Source of the DNA: Lachnospiraceae bacterium
Lineage (GTDB): Bacteria; Bacillota; Clostridia; Lachnospirales; Lachnospiraceae
Direction: 5' to 3'
DNA: 64,000 nucleotides
Assembly (NCBI GenBank): GCA_910575075.1
Contig: CAJTCY010000007.1
Span: 116,997 to 180,996 of the forward strand
Made by a program: the position numbers and the translations under genes. The notes under the pieces are model-generated. The model was not told where the DNA came from. It did not search any database and saw only the letters and a program-made list of their open reading frames with translations. Shown one piece after another: positions 56,587 to 63,953 of this stretch. The number at the start of each line of letters is the position of its first letter. Position 1 is the stretch's first letter.

Positions 56587-57882
56587 TTATTCTGCATCTT
56601 TTTCTTCTACATGCTCCATAACCAGTTCAACTGCCTTCTGAACGGCAAGATCCTTCTTAATGCTTTCTCTCTCAGAATCTCCCATCCACTCTTTCATCTT
56701 ATCTGCTTCCATGCCATACATTTCAGCCATTCTGCCAATCTCAGCTTCCACGTCTTCCTCAGAAACCTGTATATCTTCTTTCTCGGCGATCGCTTCTAAT
56801 ACCAGGCTGGACTGAATACGCTTTAATGCTTCCGGTTTCATCTGTTCTAACATTTGTTCCACTGTGGTCCCGGTAAGCTGCGCATACTGCTCCAAAGATA
56901 ATCCCTGCTGGGAAATCCGGTTGGCAAAATCATCCACCAGAGACCCCGCCTGTGTATTTACCATTGCGTCAGGAATCTCCATCTGTGACATTTCCACAAT
57001 CTTTTGTATAGCTTCTTCTTCCTGCGTGCGTTTCGCATTTTCTGCTTTTCTCTCTGCAAGTTTCTTCTTTACATCTTCTTTATATTCTGCAAGAGTGTCA
57101 AATTCAGATACATCCTGTGCAAATTCATCATCCAGTTCTGGCAGCTCATTCGTCTTAATCTCATTAATCTTCACCTTAAATACCGCAGGTTTTCCCGCAA
57201 GATCCGGCGCATGGTATTCTTCTGGGAATGTAACATTTACATCCAGCATATCTCCGGTATTTTTACCAATAAGCTGCTCTTCAAAATTATCAATAAAGGA
57301 ATGGGAGCCAATCACCAGAGAATGATTTTCACCTTTTCCGCCTTCGAAAGCAACACCGTCTACAAAACCTTCAAAATCAATCACCGCTGTATCACCGTCT
57401 TCAACGGCGCGGTCTTCCACGGTAATGGTTCTCGCATTACTCTGTCTTTCCCTGTCGATCTCAGCATCCATCTCTTCTTCTGTCACTGCAGTATCAACCT
57501 TAGTAACTGTAACTCCCTTATATTCGCCAAGTGTCACTTCCGGCTTTACAGCAACCTCTGCAGTATAAATAAAAGCTTTTCCCTTTTCAATCTGCGTAAT
57601 GTCGATGTCAGGTCTGGAAACAATTTCAATTCCGGACTCATCCACAGCCTGTGGATAGGACTGAGTAATCAATGTATTTGCCGCATCTTCAAAGAAAATT
57701 TCCGGTCCGTACATCTTCTCTATCATATGCCGCGGCACCTTGCCTTTACGGAATCCCGGCAGACTGATCTTACTCTTTTCTTTCATATAAGCTGCCTGCA
57801 TTGCCTTCTCCAGTTCCTCTGCCGGAAGTTCAATGGTAAGCTTTGCCATATTTTTTTCTAAATTTTCAACCTGTACACTCAT
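56587..57882 (-). CDS. tig: trigger factor (ribosome-associated chaperone)
   Basis: A 431-residue chaperone and peptidyl-prolyl isomerase. The ATG at 57882 (MSVQVENLEKN) is preceded by AAGGAGG; an upstream ATG is unsupported. The ribosome-docking signature is GFRKGKVPRHMIEKMYG (~45), the FKBP-type PPIase domain is ~150-245 (DTAVIDFEGFVDGVAFEGGK), and the helical arms form the rest. It is first in a packed run of ten genes down to 47745, behind an apparent promoter at 58081-58109. Confidence 0.97.
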   Translation of the reverse strand: MSVQVENLEKNMAKLTIELPAEELEKAMQAAYMKEKSKISLPGFRKGKVPRHMIEKMYGPEIFFEDAANTLITQSYPQAVDESGIEIVSRPDIDITQIEKGKAFIYTAEVAVKPEVTLGEYKGVTVTKVDTAVTEEEMDAEIDRERQSNARTITVEDRAVEDGDTAVIDFEGFVDGVAFEGGKGENHSLVIGSHSFIDNFEEQLIGKNTGDMLDVNVTFPEEYHAPDLAGKPAVFKVKINEIKTNELPELDDEFAQDVSEFDTLAEYKEDVKKKLAERKAENAKRTQEEEAIQKIVEMSQMEIPDAMVNTQAGSLVDDFANRISQQGLSLEQYAQLTGTTVEQMLEQMKPEALKRIQSSLVLEAIAEKEDIQVSEEDVEAEIGRMAEMYGMEADKMKEWMGDSERESIKKDLAVQKAVELVMEHVEEKDAE

Positions 57883-58147
57883 TACTGCTATTTCCTCCTT
57901 AAAATTCAAGAATGCCGCCGGTATTTGCCGGAAGCTATTTCATTCTGAGATATGCTAATGCTCACCCGTATCATTTTCTTACGTTCTGCGCAGCAAATGT
58001 ACCGGGCTGTGTGAACAATTCTGGGGATATTTCTCTATTGTAGTATTGCAGAGCACTCCCCCAACTTACACCATTATGAGATTATAGCATACTCATTCAG
58101 AAAATACCAGTATTTTTTTGCTTGAGTTTCCCCATTTTGAAATTTTA
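57883..58147. other. long 5' leader of the tig operon and its upstream region
   Basis: No gene. From the predicted start site (~58075) to the ATG there are about 190 leader bases, long for this genome. Small stems can be drawn, for example CCGG-TATTTG-CCGG near 57919-57932, and GGGGA/TCCCCC elements near 58020-58060. A leader-level control is possible but no known riboswitch was recognised. Confidence 0.35.
58081..58109 (-). promoter_or_regulatory. promoter of the tig operon
   Basis: On the minus strand TGCTATAAT gives a perfect -10 with the extended TGn motif (TATAAT at 58081-58086). The -35 region 17 bases upstream (TGGTAT) is poor, which an extended -10 can compensate for. Confidence 0.55.
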
Positions 58148-58280
58148 TAGTACCAAAAGGTTTCCAGCACAAAGTGATGGAAACACTTTGCACAGAAAAA
58201 TGCTGTGAAAAGCTAGCTTTCCAGACATTTTTTGTGCAAAATGTCTATGCTGCCAAAGGCAGCAAGACCTTTTGGTACTA
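58148..58280. repeat. multi-hairpin palindromic element, 133 bp
   Basis: TAGTACCAAAAGGT (58148-58161) and ACCTTTTGGTACTA (58267-58280) form a perfect 14-bp outer stem. Inside are three further hairpins: CAAAGTG/CACTTTG, AGACATTTT/AAAATGTCT and GCTGCC/GGCAGC, giving a branched shape. It shares TACCAAAAGGT with the family B palindrome at 16008. It has no coding content and lies between the aldolase gene and the tig promoter. Confidence 0.6.
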
Positions 58281-58325
58281 AAATAGCGGTTGTTGTTAAA
58301 AATGGAAACCTCAAATTTCTTGGTT

Positions 58326-59312
58326 TTAATCCATATCCATCAATTCCTGCATCAAATTGGTATAATCAGTTCTCTTGTCTTTCAAGAATTTAATGGCTGT
58401 GGAAGGATGACTGTTGAGGATTCCTGTAAGCAGATACGGAATATCATATCCCCATACTGCTCCTTCCTCTTTGAGTTTCAGCATATGCTTTTCCACAAAA
58501 CGTATCATCGGAATTTCATTATATTTCGGATTCTTAAGAAAACTAAGAAGCGCCTCCAGAAAACAGTTTCCTGCCCCGCGCCCCATACCGTTTACTGTTG
58601 CGTCCAAAAGGCACACGCCCATCCGGCACGCCTCAATGGTATTGGCAAACGCAAGCTGCTGATTATTATGCGCATGGATGCCCACCGTTTTTCCTGCTGT
58701 ATCTGCTGCTTCCACATATTTCTGTGAAAGCTTCGTAATCTGTTCTGGATAAAAAGAACCAAAACTGTCTACCAGATAGATTACGTCCACAGAACTTTTT
58801 GCCAACAGCTGCAGCGCCGCGTCCAGGTCATCACTGTTTACTTTAGATACCGCCATGATATTTACTGTCACTTCGTATCCCTTTTTCTTAAGATGCTCTA
58901 TCATTTCAACAGCGGCCGGAATCTGATGAATATAGGTAGCGACCCTTACAAGATCTATGACACTGTCTTTCTTGGGAAGAATATCCTTCTTATAATCACA
59001 GCGCCCCACATCCGCCATGACAGAAATTTTTAAGGATGATTTATTGTCTCCCACAATAGTTCGGATATCCTTTTCCTCACAGAATTTCCATTTTCCAAAA
59101 TTCTTGGGATCAAACAGTTCCTTAGATGCCTTGTAGCCAAATTCCATATAATCGACGCCCGCCTTGATGTTTGCTTCATACAGATCCCTCACAAAATCAT
59201 CGGAAAATGCAAAATTATTTACAAGTCCTCCATCACGCATCGTACAGTCCAACACCTTAATATCCGGGCTGTAATCCATCAAAGTTCTTTTATTATAATT
59301 CTCAGCCTGCAT
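58326..59312 (-). CDS. HMG-CoA lyase-like (DRE-TIM) aldolase
   Basis: A 328-residue enzyme. The ATG at 59312 (MQAENYNKRTLM) lies 8 bases after GGAGG; extended starts would run through the leader hairpin. The DRE-type metal motif is KVLDCTMRDGGLVNNF (~20-35) and the metal-binding HxH is GIHAHNNQQLAF (~215); VNGMGRGAGNCFLEALL is the conserved flap region. The family (HMGL-like: HMG-CoA lyase, 4-hydroxy-2-oxovalerate aldolase, isopropylmalate synthase) cleaves or forms C-C bonds next to oxo-acids with a divalent metal. The closest type is the stand-alone 'aldolase catalytic domain' group, whose substrate is not established. No partner dehydrogenase is nearby. It has its own promoter, tandem operator-like repeats and a leader hairpin. 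Confidence 0.85.
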   Translation of the reverse strand: MQAENYNKRTLMDYSPDIKVLDCTMRDGGLVNNFAFSDDFVRDLYEANIKAGVDYMEFGYKASKELFDPKNFGKWKFCEEKDIRTIVGDNKSSLKISVMADVGRCDYKKDILPKKDSVIDLVRVATYIHQIPAAVEMIEHLKKKGYEVTVNIMAVSKVNSDDLDAALQLLAKSSVDVIYLVDSFGSFYPEQITKLSQKYVEAADTAGKTVGIHAHNNQQLAFANTIEACRMGVCLLDATVNGMGRGAGNCFLEALLSFLKNPKYNEIPMIRFVEKHMLKLKEEGAVWGYDIPYLLTGILNSHPSTAIKFLKDKRTDYTNLMQELMDMD

Positions 59313-59345
59313 TTTTATTTCCTCCATTCTGTGTCCTGCCAATAC

Positions 59346-59388
59346 AAAAATGCTGTCTGCGGATGAATTGCCGAAAAACAGCATTTTT
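59346..59388 (-). terminator. intrinsic-terminator-like hairpin in the aldolase leader
   Basis: AAAAATGCTGT (59346-59356) pairs perfectly with ACAGCATTTTT (59378-59388) and an inner CGG/CCG pair is possible. On the minus strand the stem is followed by TTTTTGTATTGG. It lies about 40 bases downstream of the aldolase promoter and about 35 bases before the ATG. It can end transcripts coming from the kinase gene upstream and could also attenuate aldolase expression. Confidence 0.7.
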
Positions 59389-59396
59389 ATTGTCTC

Positions 59397-59426
59397 ACTT
59401 TAAATTGTTAAACTTTAAATCGCTAA
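59397..59426 (-). promoter_or_regulatory. tandem 15-bp direct repeats at the aldolase start site (candidate operator)
   Basis: ACTTTAAATTGTTAA (59397-59411) and ACTTTAAATCGCTAA (59412-59426) are head-to-tail copies matching at 12 of 15. They span roughly the first 30 transcribed bases. Placement just after the -10 is typical of a repressor site; the regulator is unknown. Confidence 0.5.
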
Positions 59427-59435
59427 AGTAACTAC

Positions 59436-59464
59436 ATCATACTAAATAAAGATCTTTTTGTCAA
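59436..59464 (-). promoter_or_regulatory. promoter of the aldolase gene
   Basis: On the minus strand TTGACA (59459-59464, consensus), 17-base spacer, TATGAT (59436-59441). The start site would fall near 59429, giving a leader of about 117 bases. Confidence 0.8.
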
Positions 59465-59483
59465 TCTTTTTTCACTAATTCTG

Positions 59484-62423
59484 CTACTTCAGAAATCTCC
59501 CCAATACTTCCATAAATATATTGATATCCAGGGGTTTTGCAATATGCGCATTCATTCCGTTCTTTAATGCCGCTTCTTTATCCTCCTCCAGCGCATTTGC
59601 CGTCATTGCGATTATTGGAAGTGTTTTTACATCCTTTCTCGGCATATTCCGAATGGTTCTGGTCGCCTCATAGCCATCCATAATCGGCATCTGCACATCC
59701 ATCAAAACAATGTCATAATAATATTCCTCAGATTTTTCCACCATGGACACCGCGTCTGTTCCGTCAGGCGCAGATTCCACCTGAAAACCGGATTCCAGCA
59801 GAATCATTTCCGCAATCTCACGGTTTAACTCAATATCTTCCACCAGGAGCACACGCTTTCCGCTAAAATCAGCCAAAGTCCATGCCGGAACCTCTGCTTC
59901 CTTGCCATTGAGGTTATTTGCAGCAATCAGCGCTGATTTTAAATCCGACATAAAGAGCGGTTTCGCACAAAACGCTGTAACTCCCGCTTCTTTTGCTTCT
60001 TCCTCAATATCTGTCCAGTCATATGCTGTCAATATAATAATAGGAACATCATCTCCGACCGCTTTACGGATCAGTCTTGTAGTTTCCACACCGCTGGTTT
60101 CCGGCATCTGCCAGTCAACAATATAAGTATGGTAAGAATCTCCTTCTTCATAAGCAATCTTGGCCCGGTATGCCGCCTCTTTGCCAGAAGTGGTCCATTC
60201 CGAACGCATTCCAATCTGTGTCAGCATTTTGCTTACGCTGTTGCATGTATTGAAATCATCATCCACAACCATGGCGCGCAGACCATGAAGCTCCTTGAGC
60301 TGCTCTGCATTTTTCTCAATATCCTGCAGCTTTAAGTTAATTTCTACCGTAAATGTACTTCCCTTTCCAGCCTCACTCTCGACATTGATACTGCCGTTCA
60401 TCATCTCAACAATATTTTTGGTAATCGCCATTCCAAGTCCCGTACCCTGAATCCCTGACTGTGTGACTGTCGACTCCCTCTCAAAAGGTTCAAAAATATG
60501 TTTTACGAATTCCGGGGACATACCGATTCCATTATCCTTGATGACAAATATATAATCGCCGTATCCATGACGGAAGGTAGTTTTCTGCATAATCCGGAAG
60601 GTAACGGTTCCCCCTGCCGGCGTATATTTTACGGCATTGCTCAAAAGATTGATAAATACCTGATTCAGTTTGAGTGCGTCTGCTATCACATCTTCATTTG
60701 CTACTTCAAAGGTATCAATAAACAATTCTAACTGCTTTGCTTTAACCTGAGGCTGGATAATATTTACCAGATTATGCATCAGTTCAGAAATGTTGCACTC
60801 CTGCTCTTTGATCTGTACCTTTCCGCTCTCAATGCGGCTCATATCCAGTATATCGTTAATCAGGCTCAGCAAATGGTTACTGGAAGAAAGCACTTTCTGC
60901 AGACAGTCCTTCACCTGATTCTTATTGTCAATATGGCTCACGGCAATAGTCGCAAATCCAATGATCGCATTCATCGGCGTCCGGATATCATGAGACATAT
61001 TCGACAGAAACGTGGTCTTGGCCTTATTAGCGTGCTGTGCCTGCAGCAAGGCATCCTGCAGTGCCTGTGTAATGCGCATTTCCTTTTTCTTTACATCTGT
61101 AATGTTCTGGCGGATAAACAAAATCTTGCTTACTTTTCCTTCTTTCCGCTCCAGACAGATAATATTTACGTGTTCCCATTCGTCCTCACCATTCCGGAAT
61201 ACATGAGACTCAAAGCGCAGATCGTCCTGCTGCTCCATAGCTTCAATCACTGCCTCCATACTGATCTGCCTTGCAAATTCACTGCGTTCTTTCTCTTCTT
61301 TCACCCAGGAGCTTAAATATGGCACAAAATCCTTATATTCTCCGTTAACCGGAACATCTTTTTTCTCTGGAGAGGTTCCTGCCAGATACTGATACATGCC
61401 TGTCTCAAAATCCACCATCACAAAACGGGAAAATAACGTATTGACGCCGCTGATAATATATCCCATCTGCTGGTTTTCATCTTTCAGCAGCTTTCTCTCC
61501 CGCCTTGTCCGGACAACTAAAGTCACTATGTAAATGGCAAACAGAATCAGCAGCATAATTTCCAGTTGAATGCCTACAATATTCTCGTCTCTGATCATCG
61601 CCTGGGTAACGCTTTTGGGAAACGTCTGCACCAGAATAAACTCATTATCCGGCAGGTCTATCAAACAGATATTATCTGTCTTACTGTCAGGACTGCAGAT
61701 AAAGGAACCCTTTCCGCCGTTCTCAAATATGGATTCCGCCTTTTCTGCCGTATCCTGGTCAATGACGCCGGTTTCCACAAGCATATCAATCAAGTCTCCC
61801 TGATGCAGATTCGCGTCAGAGCAAGCGACAACCTTTCCGTCCCGCATACATAAATGCACAGATGCCTCCTGTCCAAAATAAGTAGTGGCGAGCATACTCT
61901 TTAAATATTCCTCCGCCAGATACGCTCCCCGCAGCACCCCGATAATTTCACCCTTACACCGAACAGGCGCATAAAAACACAACATTGTTTCATCAAAAAA
62001 TTTAGAGTCCAGCACAACAGATATTCCCGTTTCCCCTTTCATTCCCTTAAGATAATAATCATGCTCAGATCCATCGGAAGTACGGCCGTCTGAAACATGA
62101 TTAATGCCATTTTTATCTGTAAAAACCACAGCGTCAAACAGAGAATTGCCCTCTATCGCTTCAAGCATCTGCTGCGTTACTTCCGGCTCTTCCAGGCTCT
62201 CCCCTACAAAAAAGGTATATGTACTGATAATATTCAGACCATTTTCCAGCTCCACATTAATTTGCTCCCCTGTCTGTTCTGCTGAATCTGTGGCATAGTT
62301 TTTATTCCGCTCTTCTATACATCTGCTGTTTTGTACTGTATACCATTGAAATAAAATGATAATCGCCGCTAAGAGGATTAAAACATAAACCAATGGCTGC
62401 AGAAATTTCTTTTTTGCTTTCAT
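59484..62423 (-). CDS. hybrid sensor histidine kinase with two receiver domains
   Basis: A 979-residue membrane protein. Order: helix ~10-28; extracellular Cache-type sensor ~30-275 (FDAVVFTDKNGINHVSDGR, FYAPVRCKGEIIGVLRGAY); helix ~283-303; a PAS-like region ~315-445; HisKA with phospho-His in FLSNMSHDIRTPMNAIIGFA (~478); HATPase with N box QVFINLLSNAVKY (~594), DNGIGMSP and GTGLGMAI; first receiver ~710-830 with Asp in YIVDWQMPET (~770); second receiver ~845-970 with Asp in VLMDVQMPIMDG (~908). No HPt domain and no DNA-binding output are present, so signal must pass to an unlinked partner. GGAGG precedes the ATG. It has its own promoter at 62468-62496. Confidence 0.94.
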   Translation of the reverse strand: MKAKKKFLQPLVYVLILLAAIIILFQWYTVQNSRCIEERNKNYATDSAEQTGEQINVELENGLNIISTYTFFVGESLEEPEVTQQMLEAIEGNSLFDAVVFTDKNGINHVSDGRTSDGSEHDYYLKGMKGETGISVVLDSKFFDETMLCFYAPVRCKGEIIGVLRGAYLAEEYLKSMLATTYFGQEASVHLCMRDGKVVACSDANLHQGDLIDMLVETGVIDQDTAEKAESIFENGGKGSFICSPDSKTDNICLIDLPDNEFILVQTFPKSVTQAMIRDENIVGIQLEIMLLILFAIYIVTLVVRTRRERKLLKDENQQMGYIISGVNTLFSRFVMVDFETGMYQYLAGTSPEKKDVPVNGEYKDFVPYLSSWVKEEKERSEFARQISMEAVIEAMEQQDDLRFESHVFRNGEDEWEHVNIICLERKEGKVSKILFIRQNITDVKKKEMRITQALQDALLQAQHANKAKTTFLSNMSHDIRTPMNAIIGFATIAVSHIDNKNQVKDCLQKVLSSSNHLLSLINDILDMSRIESGKVQIKEQECNISELMHNLVNIIQPQVKAKQLELFIDTFEVANEDVIADALKLNQVFINLLSNAVKYTPAGGTVTFRIMQKTTFRHGYGDYIFVIKDNGIGMSPEFVKHIFEPFERESTVTQSGIQGTGLGMAITKNIVEMMNGSINVESEAGKGSTFTVEINLKLQDIEKNAEQLKELHGLRAMVVDDDFNTCNSVSKMLTQIGMRSEWTTSGKEAAYRAKIAYEEGDSYHTYIVDWQMPETSGVETTRLIRKAVGDDVPIIILTAYDWTDIEEEAKEAGVTAFCAKPLFMSDLKSALIAANNLNGKEAEVPAWTLADFSGKRVLLVEDIELNREIAEMILLESGFQVESAPDGTDAVSMVEKSEEYYYDIVLMDVQMPIMDGYEATRTIRNMPRKDVKTLPIIAMTANALEEDKEAALKNGMNAHIAKPLDINIFMEVLGRFLK

Positions 62424-62467
62424 CCAAGCTCCCTCCTGACAATTTCTGACTAAATCTCTATGCTACT

Positions 62468-62496
62468 ATTATACTACTGACTCTCTCACAAATCAA
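62468..62496 (-). promoter_or_regulatory. promoter of the hybrid kinase gene
   Basis: On the minus strand TTGATT (62491-62496), 17-base spacer, TATAAT (62468-62473), about 45 bases before the start codon. It lies between the sce7726-family gene and the kinase, so the two need not be co-transcribed. Confidence 0.7.
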
Positions 62497-62518
62497 CGTC
62501 CGTAAAAAATATTAGCTC

Positions 62519-63106
62519 TTAACCGCCGCCTCTTCTATATGCCCTGATCTGTTCTTCAATTTGGGTATAATCCCGCTCAAATAATTCCTGGCTGATCTGA
62601 AAAGAAAGCTTTTCTCTCGGAACCTTAAGAAGTATCTTCTCTATTACAAACTGCTTGCTTTTCTCTCTGTAGCGCGGCATCTGGTTTAATTCCTGAATAT
62701 GGACAAGCTCTGGCCTCCATAACAGGCTCATCTTTTTCTTCCAGTCCACTTTCGGGTTTTCTCCTGGTTTGCGCAGTACATAAAAATCTGGTTTTCCCTG
62801 CTCTAATTCCACCGTAATAATCCCCCACCACTCTGGTACATGCTCTGCAACATGATGCGCGTGGGTAGTTCCTGCCACAATAAAATTATAATCGCAATAT
62901 TGGTTATAATCCTTCACCTGACGTTTTAATCTGGCATAGGTATCTGCATCGCTTTTGATTTCCAGCCCGCAAACCGCATGGGGCAGAATCATTACCACGT
63001 CCGCCCGGGATCTGCCCAGCCTCTTTTCCTCTATAATGCGTACTTTTCCATAATATTCTTCCAGAAATTCAAATAGTGGTTCCCGGATATCTCTGTCATA
63101 AAGCAT
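62519..63106 (-). CDS. sce7726 family protein (PD-(D/E)XK-like fold suspected)
   Basis: A 195-residue protein. N-terminus DIREPLFEFLEEYYGKVRII, then EEKRLGRSRADVVMI and VCGLEIKSDADTYARLKRQV, YCDYNFIVAGTTHAHHV, VPEWWGIITVE and LLWRPELVHI are the sequence hallmarks I associate with the sce7726 family. The D…ExK pattern (RADVVMI, LEIKSD) resembles the core of PD-(D/E)XK nucleases, so a DNA-processing or defence-linked activity is possible; no activity is established for the family as far as I know. It is not preceded by an obvious partner gene and lies beside mobile-element remnants. Confidence 0.8.
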   Translation of the reverse strand: MLYDRDIREPLFEFLEEYYGKVRIIEEKRLGRSRADVVMILPHAVCGLEIKSDADTYARLKRQVKDYNQYCDYNFIVAGTTHAHHVAEHVPEWWGIITVELEQGKPDFYVLRKPGENPKVDWKKKMSLLWRPELVHIQELNQMPRYREKSKQFVIEKILLKVPREKLSFQISQELFERDYTQIEEQIRAYRRGGG

Positions 63107-63251
63107 CTTTTCCTTCTCTTTCTGTATACGTAAAATTTTATCTTCCGCTCATAATTCTGAAATATTTTTTAATTCAAATGAAGTGTATGCAATTTTTTAC
63201 CCGTTGTCAATGCCTGTCTGATTTGAGATTTGTTAAAACAAAAATTCATTA
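63107..63251. other. AT-rich upstream region of the sce7726-family gene
   Basis: No gene recognised; it presumably holds the promoter of the minus-strand sce7726-family gene. Stops interrupt all frames near the regulator remnant that follows. Confidence 0.4.
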
Positions 63252-63380
63252 AAGTATGTAAAAAGTGAAGATAAAAGACGAAAAGTCTATCAGATCACAG
63301 AACTTGGCACAGAAGTGCTAAAGCTGGAAGCAGAACGACTCCGGCATCTGGTTCAGGCAGCTGAAAACCATGTTTTATAA
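63252..63380 (+). pseudogene. C-terminal remnant of a PadR-family transcriptional regulator
   Basis: 42 codons encode KYVKSEDKRRKVYQITELGT then EVLKLEAERLRHLVQAAENH and a stop. The RKVYQITELG segment is the beta-wing signature of PadR-type regulators and the rest is the start of the C-terminal helix. Upstream frames are closed (a stop lies about 12 bases before), so the DNA-binding helices are missing. It is a truncated relic. Confidence 0.7.
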
Positions 63381-63424
63381 AACCAGACGGCCAGTGTATA
63401 TCAATGCAGGCAATTGCCGATATG

Positions 63425-63470
63425 GATTCAGGTGTCAAAAGGTGGTCAAAAATGATGTTGGCAATTTGCA
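63425..63470. repeat. palindromic repeat family B, half copy
   Basis: One arm identical to the right arm of the 16008-16094 element (core GTGTCAAAAGGTGGT), followed by AAAATGATGTTGGCAATTTGC, which parallels the centre of that element. The second arm is missing. Confidence 0.6.
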
Positions 63471-63510
63471 CAAATAGATGCAAAAAGTTGTGACTTGTCC
63501 TAACGGTTAC

Positions 63511-63810
63511 AATTTCATATACAATTGAAAAAATTTGAGAAAAAATATTTTATCATATAAACGCTAAAAAATGCATTTAGTACCATGGAAATGCACTCAA
63601 GAGCATCCCTTAATGCCATAAAGATGGCAAAAGCAGAGAAAAGACTTAAAAACCATGGAAGCCTTTGCTGAACATGGTTTTTGTAGTAAAAGGCTCATTG
63701 GAATGTTTGGTACGTTCTGCATTTTGTGCGTTTATATGAATAAAATATTTAAATACAATTGTATGAATTGTATATGAAATTTTCATAATTTATCAGTTTC
63801 GCAATTACCT
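63511..63810. mobile_element. MITE family A, near-complete inverted copy lacking one terminal repeat
   Basis: Reads in the opposite orientation to the copy at 46419-46750. The right terminal repeat AGTTTCGCAATTACCT (63795-63810) and both inner motifs (AATTTCATATACAATT at 63511-63526; TTGTATATGAAATT near 63768-63782) are present, but the left outer repeat is replaced by CCTAACGGTTAC. The interior is alignable over its length, including AAAATGCAGAACGTACCAAA on the minus strand. Confidence 0.75.
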
Positions 63811-63881
63811 AATATGTAAAAATGATAAGAAAGCTTCCTGTATAATTCAAAGTGTAGAGTTCAGTAAGGATTTAAAAAAAT

Positions 63882-63948
63882 AGATACCTACGCTATACTG
63901 TCATTGCTGACCAGGCAGTTAGCAAATGAACAGAAAAGGAAGGTATCT
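63882..63948 (+). ncRNA. hairpin in the IS left end covering the transposase ribosome binding site
   Basis: AGATACCT (63882-63889) pairs perfectly with AGGTATCT (63941-63948), and TGTCATTGCTGAC (63899-63911) pairs with GTTAGCAAATGAACA (63918-63932) with bulges. The lower stem overlaps AAGGAAGG, the ribosome binding site for the ATG at 63954. It could be part of an IS110 bridge RNA or a translation-limiting leader; both are inference. Confidence 0.4.
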
Positions 63949-63953
63949 ACAAG

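Noticed and set aside
59313..59384. N-terminal extension of the aldolase starting MLFFGNSSAD
   Set aside because: It would be translated through the leader hairpin at 59346-59388, and GGAGG is positioned for the ATG at 59312.
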